A program made the position numbers and the translations under genes. A stretch of 64,000 nucleotides of DNA, taken from contig OX393565.1 of assembly GCA_947652115.1 (NCBI GenBank), positions 26,828,810 to 26,892,809 on the forward strand, written 5' to 3'. The DNA is from Blastomussa wellsi. Its lineage: Eukaryota > Cnidaria > Anthozoa > Scleractinia > Plerogyridae. The stretch's first letter is position 1, and each line of letters starts with the position of its first letter. The notes under the pieces were generated by a model. That model did not search any database, was not told the DNA's origin, and saw only the letters and a program-made list of their open reading frames with translations. Below, one piece after another: positions 25,326-37,300 of this stretch.

Positions 25326-25411
25326 CAACCTCGTTCCCAGGGTCCTCTCCTTCCCGTCCCCTTCTCTCGCTCCAGGGGGGCGGTAAGAGAGAGACCCTGG
25401 TAACGAGGTTG
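25326..25411. mobile_element. Very short MITE (86 bp)
   Basis: The ends CAACCTCGTTCCCAGGGTC and GACCCTGGTAACGAGGTTG are inverted copies with one mismatch. The middle is GC-rich and pyrimidine-rich. Confidence 0.7.
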
Positions 25412-25418
25412 CTGACTT

Positions 25419-25614
25419 AGTGATCTTTTACTGTGGTGGGGTCAGTAAGAATATCGAGGATAACTATTTTAAATTTATACACGGTATTTCCATCAGCTTG
25501 TTTAGAGTATATCGTGTAAGACTTTATTGGTCTGCAGTCTGGCTCCAAAATTACTTCAATGCCACAATCTGATGTTTTGTCAGCCCAGTCCACTTTGTAT
25601 TCCTTTAGCACTAT
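25419..25614 (-). pseudogene. Possible orphan terminal coding exon
   Basis: Downstream of an acceptor-like TTTTTATAG, a minus-strand frame encodes KEYKVDWADKTSDCGIE and continues to DPTTVKDH before a stop. The composition is protein-like rather than repeat-like. No partner exon, domain or family was recognised, and the stop codon abuts the 86-bp MITE. It could be a gene relic or chance. Confidence 0.25.
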
Positions 25615-25659
25615 AAAAATATTCACAAGAATATTTTAAGCCTAAAGTTGGCATAAAAC

Positions 25660-25830
25660 CATAGGCGTATGGACCAGGGGGCTGCAGCCCCCCTAATTTT
25701 TTTGCAACTCAGATTTTTTGGGCAGCAAGAAAAATTTTGGCAAGACAACTTGGGTTAATTTTTTGAGCAAATGGTTCCCCCCCTCTCCCCTCCTGGCAAA
25801 AAAATATGGCCGCAATGCTCATTGTCATTT
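25660..25830. mobile_element. MITE family C, copy 1 (CATAGGCGTA end), right end not found
   Basis: It begins CATAGGCGTATGGACCAGGG and contains TTTTTTGGGCAGCAAGA, both shared with the copy at 34541. The right inverted end was not located, so the limit is approximate. Confidence 0.6.
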
Positions 25831-26715
25831 GAGTCTCTCGGGATTGTTTGAAAACCATCAATTATTAAAAGTGGATGAACTCTATAGCTTTTCAATTTTA
25901 ATCCTTCGATGTCAAACTCTGTTCACCAATAAGTGGATTAGGTTAACCTTGGGGAAACTGGACCCTGGAAATATAAACACGCTGAGGATGACAGGACGAG
26001 TTCCCCGAGTGCTCTCTTTCGCCCCTTTGGCTGTATAACCAGGTCGCGGGGTGGGGGTGTAAAATGCCTATATGAAACAGACTGGGATGCTTGCCAGAAA
26101 TTGTAAATCAAATGCCTTAAGGAGACCAATTTGGGCATGGCTAAAGCTTTTATTGAGCCCTAACTGAGACCAAAAAACCAAAATTGCAATTTATATTTCT
26201 TGGTTTAACCCCAACCACACCCTAAGTGAGACCAAACATCCAAAATTCATGAATATTTGATTTGTCCGATATATCTGAGGACTCTGAAGCACAAACCTTT
26301 GACCATCAGTGAAAAGATGAAACTTTCATATCAGTAAATAGCACTTGAATATAAATCATTAGCTAAAATATTCTTTTCCACTACTGCAATGTAAAAGATG
26401 ACACAGGAACGCTTGTATCTCTATTATCCCAAACAATAACCAGGCAATATAAGTCACTGAGATAAATTATTTTAGTAATGAACATTAACTTCAACAAAAC
26501 TAATATAATATCTTTGCCAGAATAGCCTACAACCTTTGTCAAACTAATTAATTAAAGTTATCCTTAGTACTTTGTATCTTAAAATAACTGCAATTACATC
26601 ACTGAGTATTTTTGAAAATTGTTCCACAACTTCCCAACTTTGATGGGTTTTTAAAAAATAAGCTAAAAATGCAAGAATACAATTTCATTTCACAAAGAGT
26701 GATAGTGATGTAATA

Positions 26716-26854
26716 GATCAAACACGAGAGACAGTGTTTCATCGGGATATCCAAACACCGAGAAGAGAGTTGAAAATACGACGCGCAGCGGAGTATTTTT
26801 AATGAACTTCGAGGTGTTTGGATAGCCGATGAAACACTGTCTCGAGTGTTTGAT
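26716..26854. mobile_element. Palindromic MITE (GATCAAACACGAG ends)
   Basis: Inverted arms of about 45 bp contain ACAGTGTTTCATCGG and CCGATGAAACACTGT, each followed inwards by a ATCCAAACACC-type motif. The spacer is about 45 bp. It is non-coding. Confidence 0.7.
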
Positions 26855-28079
26855 ATATCTTCTCAATCGAAACTAAAACTACGGTGAAAACGAAGAAATA
26901 AAATCGTAAAAATCTATGCTAATTAAGATCAGGTATCCAAACCACGGTTACGGTTCTGATTTCCTTTGTTTTAACGTGATGAATTATTAATGAGTTTGAG
27001 AAAGTTATTTACAAAAAGGATCAAAAGCCTGCAGGGGGGACAGGCTTGCAGCAATAACAAGGGAAGCTATGAATTTTTCCCTGCTTCACTTCACTTTCGC
27101 ACTATTTCGTTGATTAGTTGCATAGGCCTGATTACCAGTCCCTGTTCAGGAAATGAGCCCACACCCCTTCCAGAATGAAGACCAGATGTGAGAGAGCAGT
27201 GGAAATCAAGCCTAAACAAAGCATGGCTATAGTTTCCTATCCCCTTAATAATATGCAATAGTTTATTCATAAATCTGTTGAGAAAAATTAAAGCCTGGTT
27301 TATACATGTCAGTGCATGTCTAGAAAGGTTTTAGCGTGTCCTTAGTACGTTTTAGATATCACATACATGTTCCAGAAATTTGCTAATTAATTGTCAGAAA
27401 ATCTACTCTTTCCAAAACATTTCCTGGTCTTATGTAGAATGGTGTAGTCACCTACTTCACGCTTATAAAAGCAGTCTCAATTTCAATGCACGACTTATGG
27501 AGCTACTCACATATTAAAAAATACTGACAGCAACACCACAAAAACCTGACTTTGAATCTTTGACTTTCTGCTTAACTTAACTAAACAGAAAAATGTCTCT
27601 CCTCAGAAGCTCAATTTTTCACTTGCTCATGGAATATCTCAGATTCAATCCCAACAAATTGTATATTGTTTGTGTAACTTGAACTAGAATATTCTACATT
27701 GCATGGGGTCAATTAAAATGCCATGTATTTCATGTCAGTTTACTACTTTATGTACTCTGTTTTTGTAACTTTATGTACTCTGTAATCATTTATGCCACCG
27801 ACTTTTCTTTCACAAACTGATACCATCAACGGATTATTTTCTGCATGAATTAAAGAAAAAGGGACATGACGTCAGCAGACGGCATTAGCAGCTATTTTTT
27901 TAAGACGTCTTTTCTCGGGAGCGAGCGACCAAAGAAAGATGTCATTAACTCAGACTACTAGTCTACTAGGAGATTGAGGCAGATTACAAATGACAAATTT
28001 GAAAAATTTAAGCTAAATTTCTTAGAATCATCCTCAGGCAAATCAAATAATTGAATATTACAACACTGATTAATCCTGA

Positions 28080-28160
28080 CCACTCAAGTGGGACTCAAAG
28101 CCACAACCTACAAACTGTATGTCCACTGCTCTACCATCTAAGGTACAGAGCCACAATGGG
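28080..28160 (-). repeat. tRNA-like SINE head
   Basis: The minus strand reads a degenerate A box (TTAGATGGTAGAGCAGTGG) and B box (GGTTGTGGCTTTGAGTCCC) at tRNA-like spacing. There is no acceptor-stem pairing, so it is not a functional tRNA. Confidence 0.45.
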
Positions 28161-28571
28161 ACTTGTCAAAAACATTGCTTTAAACATGACCACTCCATGC
28201 TTGCCCGTCAGGCAACCCGCGATAAAACTCTAGCCTGAGCGATCATTTCACTAGTCCCAGGCTATTGGACAGCCTTTCTGTCGCACCCTGGGTACTATTC
28301 ATTCTACCTTAATTACCTGCCTGATGCTTCTTTCCAGCAAGTTTCATTTGGTTTAACTTCCTTTTATGCCACAGAATTACTCAAAATGGCATAACCTAGT
28401 TGTTTAATATTTCTTTACACACTATTCCATCAAATTCCTCTTTTTTCCCTTCATAAATTTCAGAGAATTTTGTTTGGTTGATCAATGCTTACTAGAAATT
28501 TTCATAACCTACAATTTTAGTTTCTGGGAGTAAGGGTTAGTACAAAAATGCCACCATAAACTTCACATACT

Positions 28572-30599
28572 TCAGAAAAAGTCATTTTCATCCTCAATGT
28601 CATAATCATCAGAATCATTCAGGGAATCCCATCCAAAGAAACTGGAACTTTCGCTTGTACTATCCCAATACTCATCCTCCTCACTGCTATTCTTGCAATC
28701 ATCAAAAAAATCTTCTGGGTAATGTTCTTTTGGCATTCTTTGCAAAATCAGCGACGGAAGTTCCATGGTACGGAGAGTAAAATTCACTATCTTGTCACAT
28801 GGACCAAGATTCTTGACCTTCTGCCACTTTTTGGAGCGTGTACTGTATTTCAAAGCATTGCAGGTAAAATCAGTTGTGTCAAGAGCAAGAGGAACAGTCA
28901 CCTGGTGCTTGATGATGACGACGTTGTTCAACCCACAATGAGGGAAAGGCAATCGTGCGATGGCTTGCCATTCATCAGTAATAAGAGAATACACCTCACA
29001 GCTAGAGGTTTGGAATCCACTGGAATCAATTCCTCCAATGGCGTAGATCTTGCCTCCACAATAAACGCACCCTGGGTTTGACCTTGCTTCTTTCAATGGG
29101 GCAATGTATGACCATGAATCTCTTTCTGGGTCATACTTTTCAACACTTGAAAGCATTGAATCTCTTTGTGGTACAAACGTTGTTCCTCCACCAATAATGA
29201 AAATGTGCTTTTTAGTTGCAACACAGCCAGACTTACATCTAGGTATGTTGAGTCCTGCACAGGAAGTCCACTCATCCATTTCTGGATCATAACACTCTAC
29301 AGTGTTGGTGCACTGGCTATTTGACATATGCCACCCACCAATGTAATACAACACTCCATCTAGAGCCACTAGAGAAGCTTTTAACCTGGCTTCTTCATAA
29401 GAAGCCCTTGATTTCCACTCGACTTCCATCCTTACACCCACTGAAGACCTCAATTTCTTTGCATCATCAAAACAAACAGCACTCACCTTCTTGACACTTT
29501 CATTGTTATATTTTTGTCCTCCCACTAAATACAATGTCCGTCCAACAACTGCCACCTGTGGACTATACTGCAATAATGATAAGTCTGCAAGAACAAGCAT
29601 TTCCTTTTTTTTCAAATCATAACAAAACGCTTTACGGCATTCCCCTGTGCCGATTCCAATCAAAACACAGTGCAACTCTGTGGATGGCCTCAATTGCTGT
29701 CCAACTGCCAAGTTAGCTCTCTTTCCTTTTTTGGATCTTTTGGCACCCTTTGGTTTTTTAGTTTTTTTAGGAGCATTGTCACCATAACTTCTTGCAATCA
29801 CCAGAAGAGGTTCTCTGGTCATTTCAGATTCAAGGAATCCTTTTGGCAGTGAATCCTTTCTCAAGTGTATCAAAAGCTCAGGTAAAAAGGGTGCACGACT
29901 TGTCTCATCATGTTTCACCCACTTCAACACAGCTTGGTAGACTTCCTCCTCCTTTTCTACTTGTATATCATCACTGGATATGAAGCGAACTAAATCCTTC
30001 TGAAAAATGGAGACAAATTCTTCATTGTTCACCACAACGGAAAAGTTAGTTTTAATGTAATCGTTTGCTCTTTTTGCAAGCTCGTCTGCACCAAACTGCT
30101 CGGCTACATGCAAAACACTAAAACAATTATCACCGCCTAGCCTTCTGGAGAGAACCTGTATGCAAGCGTTTTTCACAGGCGTGACCAACAAGAAGCTGGA
30201 AGCGTTCAGCAAATCGAGCACGTTTTCGTCATTGATCACAATTTCTCGGGTGTAAAAATAATCCAGGATAAGCGACATTGACGTAAAACAAACAGACTGA
30301 AGACTCAAACGTTTTTGGCTTGATTCTTTCATTCCGCTGCTGAACATGGTGTAAAAAAATTGACTGTTCGCCGCCAAAACGCAACGGTGGGTTGTCAACT
30401 GTCGACCTTCCACCTCCAAGATAACATCACAAAAACCCGCTTCCCCTTCATGTCTGAATTTGTTCAACATCGAAAGAGCTCCACTTTCTCTTCCCTTGTA
30501 CTTAGTTTCATCTGAAACGTAGATATTAAACTCCAGCAGTCTCTCCTTGTCTTGTAGTTCGAAAAGATTCGCCAAACTTCCTATTTTATCGGCCGCCAT
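28572..30599 (-). CDS. Kelch-like BTB-BACK-Kelch protein, intronless
   Basis: One uninterrupted 675-residue frame. Proteins of this layout usually act as substrate adaptors for CUL3 ubiquitin ligases, with the Kelch propeller binding the substrate. The BTB domain (about residues 55-150) contains FCDVILEVEGRQLTTHRCVL and AANSQFFYTMFSSGM. BACK (about 155-260) contains VLHVAEQFGADELAKRAND. A Lys-rich linker (KKTKKPKGAKRSKKGKR, about 280-297) may be a nuclear signal. Kelch blades show the GG motif in LYLVGGQ, LYYIGGW, IFIIGGG and IYAIGGI. The tail is strongly acidic and Ser-rich (FDDCKNSSEEDEYWD onwards). The start is the first ATG in the frame, in the context CAATATGGCGGC, which also resembles a YY1 site. 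The orthologue within the large KLHL family was not assigned. The lack of introns is unlike the neighbouring genes. Confidence 0.92.
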   Translation of the reverse strand: MAADKIGSLANLFELQDKERLLEFNIYVSDETKYKGRESGALSMLNKFRHEGEAGFCDVILEVEGRQLTTHRCVLAANSQFFYTMFSSGMKESSQKRLSLQSVCFTSMSLILDYFYTREIVINDENVLDLLNASSFLLVTPVKNACIQVLSRRLGGDNCFSVLHVAEQFGADELAKRANDYIKTNFSVVVNNEEFVSIFQKDLVRFISSDDIQVEKEEEVYQAVLKWVKHDETSRAPFLPELLIHLRKDSLPKGFLESEMTREPLLVIARSYGDNAPKKTKKPKGAKRSKKGKRANLAVGQQLRPSTELHCVLIGIGTGECRKAFCYDLKKKEMLVLADLSLLQYSPQVAVVGRTLYLVGGQKYNNESVKKVSAVCFDDAKKLRSSVGVRMEVEWKSRASYEEARLKASLVALDGVLYYIGGWHMSNSQCTNTVECYDPEMDEWTSCAGLNIPRCKSGCVATKKHIFIIGGGTTFVPQRDSMLSSVEKYDPERDSWSYIAPLKEARSNPGCVYCGGKIYAIGGIDSSGFQTSSCEVYSLITDEWQAIARLPFPHCGLNNVVIIKHQVTVPLALDTTDFTCNALKYSTRSKKWQKVKNLGPCDKIVNFTLRTMELPSLILQRMPKEHYPEDFFDDCKNSSEEDEYWDSTSESSSFFGWDSLNDSDDYDIEDENDFF

Positions 30600-30984
30600 A
30601 TTGGATTGGATCGATTGGCATGCAATGAGTTATGGGACACAAACTCATGTTTCTCGCGCCTTTCTTGCGTTTTCCCGCCAAAATTGGTAATCCTAGAACC
30701 TATTCGGCCGATAAAAGACAGTGACGACACAATTTTTCATGGATTTTTAATACCCGGTAGGCGTCCCAAGGGCAGGCTACCTTCCAAAGTTTCACAAGGT
30801 TAGATGCCTCTTCCGCCGAATCTGGTGTGTGGTGATGAAACTAGCTAGAGCATTCACTTTTACCGTCAGTGAAATGCTTTTTTTTTTTGCAGTCTATGGA
30901 GGGCGCGCGCTGGCTTATAGCAGGCACAGGGAATGATGGGAAGGGAGCTTTTCGTCCTTCCCATCATCCATCGCGTCTTGCTAT

Positions 30985-31592
30985 TTAAACAATAGAGTGT
31001 TTCTGTCGAGGAACTATCGGCTGATAGTTGCCCCGCGGAAATTGGATGTTCTTAAAACAAATATTTGCCCGAGAAGCGAAGCTTCGAGCATCTTGAGTTT
31101 TTTGCTGCAAGCCGAAACGTACGAATACACGAAAATCAGGTAAGAAACCCTCGAAATACAGATAAACCAAATAGCGTTTGATTTCTTACCGAAAGACTGC
31201 TTGTTAACAAAAAATTTCACGGACGGGCACTATCCATCCGGGAATTTTCCTCGGACGGGCACGCGGTAAGAAATCAAACGCTATTTGGTTTATCTGTATT
31301 TCGAGGGTTTCTTACCTGATTTTCGTGTATTCGTACGTTTCGGCTTGCAGCAAAAAACTCAAGATGCTAGTTTGTGAATGTGCGCGCGGAAGAAAATTTA
31401 GTGATGAACAATAACGACAATAGAGTGTTTGTCTCGGAACTATCGGTCTGATAGTTGCCCTTGGAAATTTGATGTTCTGAAAACTAGCATATTTGCCCTC
31501 GAAGCTTCGCTTCTCGGGCAAATATTTGTTTTAAGAACATCCAATTTCCGCGGGGAAACTATCAGCCGATAGTTCCTCGACAGAAACACTCT
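30985..31592. mobile_element. Nested foldback element between Kelch and cofilin genes
   Basis: The outer arms (about 30989-31080 and 31498-31592) are inverted copies containing CGAGGAACTATCGGCTGATA and its complement. The inner arms (about 31084-31198 and 31264-31368) share GTAAGAAACCCTCGAAATAC and its complement around a spacer of about 65 bp. The right arm is split by 31369-31497, which carries a diverged third copy of the outer-arm sequence (GAACTATCGGTCTGATAGTT). No coding frame is present. Confidence 0.85.
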
Positions 31593-32111
31593 TTAAATAG
31601 TGCCCTCCGCGGACCAAACAGAATCGGAGAAAATTTAGTGGTGAACTATAATTTCTCATAGTAGACGATTGAAGACGAGTGACGTCTTACAGAGAGTTAA
31701 AAACAAACAGCACTTTCGTGGTGGAATCGTACGTAAGTAGTGATCTACCTAAGGTGACATCCTCCGCCCTTTCAAAAACTTGTTGCTTCATTCTAAGCTC
31801 AGAAAAACACTACTTGAAATAAAAAGACAAAGTATCTGCTAGAGAATTTAACCGGGTTAGTTTAATGCCTTACAAATCATGAAATAAGATTATCGGCTAT
31901 ATACGGAGGAATGCACAAATAATTTATCATCTCTTGCATTGGTCGTCATAACAGCAGATAGATGGAGAGAAAAATAAGGGTGTAATCACTGGCATGTTAA
32001 AAATGTTTTGTAAGTTCATTTCCAGCCTGAATATTACAGCAAAGCGTTTTCACGACAAGCTCTATCAGCAAAGTAAAAGAAAAAAATGGTGGTCAGAAGT
32101 GACTTTGACAT

Positions 32112-33333
32112 TTATACTCTGTCTTTGTGAATCATCTCCTTCACCAGTTCTGAGTGTTGTAGCTCTGAAGGGTCCGTACACTGGAACTCGATATTGAGAC
32201 CGGTGAAGGATTTCTTCAAGGCATCTTTTGAGCTTGCGTAAATCATCTTCTCGCCGATTGCAACTTCATCGCTGCACCTGTATAAGAATAAGAGAAATCC
32301 GATTTCTGTATTGCACAAAGACAATGCTTAAACTGCCCGCTGCCCAAATCCCTCCCCTTCACCACCTTGCACCTTGCAACCTGCAACGCAACATTTTGTT
32401 GCATTCCATGTTGCAAAAGTGGGATGTTACGCGCGAAATTTCTGGCAGTGTTCAAGTTCCAAGGGAAAGTTCTTCGTGCATTTGCAACCACTTGCGAAGC
32501 CTCTTACCACGTAATAAACGCCAATTTCTGTGCGACGGTTTGGTTTGCCCTGGTAAAACAGAAATCAAACAGGATGTAACGTGGCTCGTTACCGAATTTC
32601 TTTTTCATATCGTTGAAGATGTCTTCATTCCTAGACTGTGAGCAGTTCTGAGGCAGTTTATCCCCAAAACGCTCGACAACGATCTTCTTTCTGTCTTTTA
32701 TCATCATCACCACAAAGGCATGGCTTTTCTTTAACTTGATGTCGTTGAAGGCATCGATGACAGTTTGATCAACTTTCACCCCTGAGGACTGCAAAATAAC
32801 AGAAAAAGGTTAAAAAACGTCTGTGTAAGGTCTTTTGGCTCATCAGGTCGGAGCTTATCCCAGTCTCCGCAGATAAAAGCAACTGAGAGTGTTTTTACTC
32901 ACTGTACAAATGTTCAGTGCTTTGTGCTCGCATGCTAAATAATTTGGCCGAATGTGGCCTTTGGCCGTATTAACGAGGTAGCCGCATTAACCGGCTTTTG
33001 TTATAAGAAAATGTGTGAGAGCTTCGCCGGGACCAAAAAAATTTGGCCGTAAGGCGGGGTTCCACTAAATATATCTAGTATGTTAAGAAAACCAACCATA
33101 CAAATTGTAGGGTGTTTTCATGATCACAAAATAGTGATTAATTTTACTTTTTGGAAGAGAGGGGCGATAAAAAATACCCACTTATAAACACACTTTCCAA
33201 TGAAGAAACGCTATTTCTCTGTCCGTATACCGCGTTCTATTTTTCACTTCCATTCTCTTGCATTTTGAAGGACAAAATGAGAGTTACAACATTCAATGCA
33301 AAGCGTATAAAAGTACTGAAAAGTACTCACCAT
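32112..33333 (-). CDS. CFL-like: ADF/cofilin, three exons, complete
   Basis: The family binds and severs actin filaments. The coding exons are 33333-33331 (the ATG alone), 32788-32508 and 32277-32112, totalling 450 nt and 149 residues. The ATG is followed directly by a GTGAGTAC donor, so the start codon forms its own coding exon end. The protein begins MSSGVKVDQ, keeping an N-terminal Ser that in cofilins is the LIM-kinase site; that role is inferred here. The single ADF-H domain includes AFNDIKLKK, YILFDF, and the actin-binding helix motif EKMIYASSKDALKKSFTG, which is nearly identical to animal cofilins. Phases agree at both introns, and TGG (Trp) is split across the second. The length is usual for non-vertebrate cofilins. 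Confidence 0.92.
32819..32920 (-). repeat. SINE family D fragment
   Basis: The 3' part of the SINE found more completely at 50458-50743, recognised by CTCATCAGGTCGGAGCTTAT. It lies in the first cofilin intron. Confidence 0.55.
32940..33065. repeat. Repeat with TTTGGCCGTATTAACG core, copy 1
   Basis: It shares TTTGGCCGTATTAACG and the GGGACCAAAA region with 39525-39720. It is non-coding, in the first cofilin intron. Confidence 0.55.
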
Positions 33334-34116
33334 ATTCTTTGTGGACTGAAATGACTCTGAAAATAACAAATATTTCACGTCATAATTATAATTTTTCAGT
33401 AAGAATTTGTTCTTTAAAAGGAATACACCTCCCCGAAATTTTCCTTGATCAATGTTGCTTCGGAAGCTCTAATTATTCTGAACGGTTATAAGACCAAGGC
33501 GAGATACTTGTAAATTTAGCAATATTCTGCAGTTGAATCCCGATAAACAGAAATCGAAAAGGGTTTATGCTATTGGGGATCCTTTACTTTAGAAAATGAC
33601 CTAGAAGGGAATCCAAAAAGGTTCTAGTTAATTACCGAGAGGGTCAAATAATAGAGGCTCCGAGTTATCGGGCATCAATTGTTTTTGAATTTCTCTGAAG
33701 GTCGTGAAAGATGACGTAAAAGAAAATGGCCTACCTTTGATAAGAAACCGGCGTGTCAATGAAGGACGACAGGATATCTGTGACGTGTGTTGATCAATTT
33801 CAATCGAAGATTCCATTAACTAGTGACGTCAAAAGGGAAACTGCATTTCTGAGTTGAGCTTAATTCTTGCTTTAATAAAATAATTGTAAAACTCTTTTTG
33901 TTGATGTACAAATACTGTACAACTGATTTCTTACCACATTTAGAAATTTCCCGCCATTGCGTGGCGTGCGCCAACCACCTCTATCGTAATTGGAGAATTC
34001 AGAAAGGAGTCGCGCAAGTCGCGCATTGATTGGTTGAAGTTTCTGTACACTTGTATACTCTCGAGTATAAAAATTATTTCATTCATATTCCCGAATTTGT
34101 AATCAGTGTTAGAACT

Positions 34117-34200
34117 ATGGCAAAACCACTGCAGTCTTCAATTTATTTACTGAAAGTTTGTGGCGGAAGGAAACAGGAGCTGGTTATAAGTAGTAGGTAA
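34117..34200 (+). CDS. Short upstream ORF in the TTL 5' region
   Basis: A 27-codon frame starts MAKPLQSSIYLLKVCGG and stops at 34198-34200, about 140 bp before the TTL start. It may be a 5' UTR uORF that dampens TTL translation, if the transcript begins far enough upstream. No family is recognised. Confidence 0.3.
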   Translation: MAKPLQSSIYLLKVCGGRKQELVISSR

Positions 34201-34340
34201 GGGAGGGATAGGAGCAATTGTCCAGACGAGCGGTTTGTCGTGTCCAGCGGTGTTCCAAGAAAATCGAAAATGGCTTCCTTCCCGGGAAATGGCGGGTAAG
34301 ACGAATTTGTTGTTTGTTGTTTTGGCTCACGCTTGTAGTA

Positions 34341-37300
34341 ATGTACACTCTTGTAAATCGAGATCCAGATAGTTCAGTGTACAATTTTGTCAAAGAACTG
34401 TTGTTAAAAGGATCATCAGAGAACAGAATATGGACAGAAGCCCATAAAGATTTCGAACGATTCAATTTGATGTTTGGTGAAAGAAAACGAAATGGAATCG
34501 ACTATACAAGAATAGGTAACCATATATGAAAACACATAAACATAGGCGTACGGACCGGGCGGGGGGGGAGGTGCTGACTGACACCCCGATCCCCCCAAAT
34601 TTTGGGCAACTCATATTTTTTGGGCAGCAAGAGAAATTTAGGCAAGGCAACTTGGGAGAATCTTTTGGGCACATCCTAGTTTAGACACACATCCTCTGGG
34701 ACTAAGACCTAGACATGTTAGGAGTGTCTTCAGGAATGTTCAGAATGTTCTTGGAAAAATTCGGACCATGTCTGATATCTCTGAAAACTCTCACTGATAA
34801 ATCTGTCACTCCTTTGACCAAAAAATCTTTAAAATAATTTGGTGTGTCTAAAGCAGCTTGGATGGATGAATGACTTATTTTGGATTACTTATTTTACATT
34901 GGAATGGCATAGAATTTGAGAACCTTAGCATATCTTCAGCAAAAGGTGTATACAGACTGCACCCTGGGTAATAGTTTGGGACTGTAAGTTGGTTGTCTTA
35001 ACATGAGCTTGTTATTGACAAGGAGGGGTTTGACAGTATTTTGACTGTTGCATTATAATATGGTATAGATATTCAAATAACAAGGTTAGGCTATGCATGC
35101 TGCTGGTACCTGACATTTTGTTATTTTATAGGCTTAATTGTCATTTTCTTTTTAGGACATATTTCAGGGTTGTGTCAGGCAGTCAATTACTACAGAGGCT
35201 CTGAAAAGCTTCTTTGTAAAAAAGTTCCTTTAGTAAAGTAAGTTGGAGGATATAAAATAAGGTTATTGATATTAAAATTGTGTATCAAACCAGTGAAAAG
35301 ATTATATCCTGCGTCCTTCCATTTTCAGCTCTCTAAAAATGTGTGGCTGCTAGAATTAAATGTGGCATGTGAATCTGATTCAAGAAGAGAATAATAATAT
35401 TACCCCCTGCCAACTACAAAAAAAAAACAAACAACACGGTCTACTTTTGAATAAACAAGAACAACATGAGAGGAGAAATCAGCTATCTACCATGCATCTA
35501 GCCTCAAGCTAGAAATTAATACCCTAAAAGGTGGGGAGAGAGGAAAACAGCAAGTCAAAAACAATACATCTGCTAGGATAGCGACTAAACGTAAAAAAAG
35601 AAATAAAATGCAATGACGAAACTCTATTAAAACCCAGAACAGGGGTGTGTTGTTCGGTGGTTGTAAGTCCCTTTGCGGCAAAACTCAGGGAGTAAAGAAT
35701 TAACATTAGCTTTGAAAGTGAAATAAGCTTTTAGCATTTTATTAAGAGGTAGCTAATTTTTGTATCATTAGTTTATTGGTGAAATATTTTCAATTTAATA
35801 TACATTGTTGACAGTTATATTTTTTATGGACAACATTGGGTCAAATTGATATAGTACCAAAGTCGCTGATTGGAAAGTCTGCCGTACTTTTTAAGCTAAA
35901 TTATAAAATTTATATTCTGTTATTGTCACAAGATTTGTTCGATCATTAGCTGAGAGTGACGCTGAAACATATCAGTGGATGCCTGTTTCCTTTATCATTT
36001 TGCCAAAACAAGTGAGATTAAAGGCGGAGTCAAAAAGGAAATTCACTGCAAAATACAATGACGAAAGAGAAGAGCTTGCAACCTTTGCCAACAGCTGTGA
36101 AGAGAAAGTTTGGATTGCTAAGTCATCATCTGGAGCAAAAGGTGATGTCAGCAGTACATTTTGGCTATATAACACTAAGCTACAGATAATGTGTTCACAC
36201 GTATTTCTTAGAGGGAGGGACAAGAGCTTCCATGTTATAATACCTTATATTCTTGGTTCCTGTCCCATGTTTAGACTGTAGTGTGCAAAGAAAGTCCTGT
36301 CCGAAAGCACAGGCTGGGCTAGTGGACTTTTTCTTATCCTTACCCAATGGCAAGTAACCTTTTTTGACTTAAGTTTATACTTGGCAGATGAAGAAAGGCC
36401 TTTGAGGTTGCACATAATGGTTGCAGCATGTCTGAAAGGTCAAACTGGAAAATCCGTTTCTTAATTTGCAGCTGATCTTTAATAGCAATCAGATCGGTCT
36501 AGTAACCAGGTGCATGACCATAGATAGCTTTAAAAGTAAGAAGTATTATAAAATCAATACGAAATTTGATAGGAAGCCAGTGTAATGAACACAGTACTGG
36601 TGTTATGTGGCTGTACCAAGGAACATTAGATATAAGCCGAGCAGCTGCATTCTGTGCGTGTTGTGCAGACTGCTTGGAAACCTTAGCAATATTATGTTAT
36701 CACACAGTCTTTGTTGTTGTAATGAGTGTGGTTGGAACAGAGGTAATCATAAATCTGCTTACAAATTTGCTTACTGTACGTTTTGTCTTTAAACAGGGAA
36801 GGACATTTTCATTTCTGATGATATTGAAGAAATCCTTGCCTTTGTTGATGAGCAAACACAGGGCTTTGTTGTGCAGAAGTATATTGAAAACCCTCTTCTA
36901 CTGAATAACAATAGAAAATTTGACATAAGGTTAGAAGAACAACCTTTCATTTATGCTGAACATTCTTTTGTAAACAGGTAATGCTGTCTGATGTTTGTAT
37001 GTTTTGTCTGTAATGTATTGTTATTAAAAAGTTGTTGTATTATAAAAAGTTTGCATACATATTGTAAGACTGAGTTTTTTATTAAATAATAGTCAACAAA
37101 TTGCACAAAGTTTACTGTTGCTCATAGAAAATGAGGGCAACTAGTCTAATTGTTTTAGGGGAAAGTACTCTAAAGGCCATGACCGAGTTTCTACTAAAGG
37201 TAAATTGCATACTATAATAAAGTGGCGTGGTTTTGTAAAACAAAAAATGTTAAGATAAAAAGTATGTAGTAAATTTTGTGAAACAAAATCTTGAGATAAA

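Larger units (their letters stand above)
25840..28565. other. Intergenic DNA between kinectin-like and Kelch genes
   Basis: It holds a palindromic element at 26716-26854 and a tRNA-like SINE head at about 28080-28150 (minus strand, TTTGAGTCCC box). Otherwise it is AT-rich with no convincing exon. The Kelch 3' UTR should occupy its right end; a TTTAAT at about 28404, read as ATTAAA on the minus strand, is one possible poly(A) signal. Confidence 0.5.

Noticed and set aside
32228..32641. 137-residue plus-strand frame over cofilin exons
   Set aside because: It is antisense to two well-supported cofilin exons and spans their intron.
34218..34340. N-terminal extension of TTL with a membrane-like segment from an in-frame upstream ATG
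   Set aside because: TTL is cytosolic and its relatives start at the MYT position. The extension is not conserved as far as I know, so the downstream ATG was chosen.
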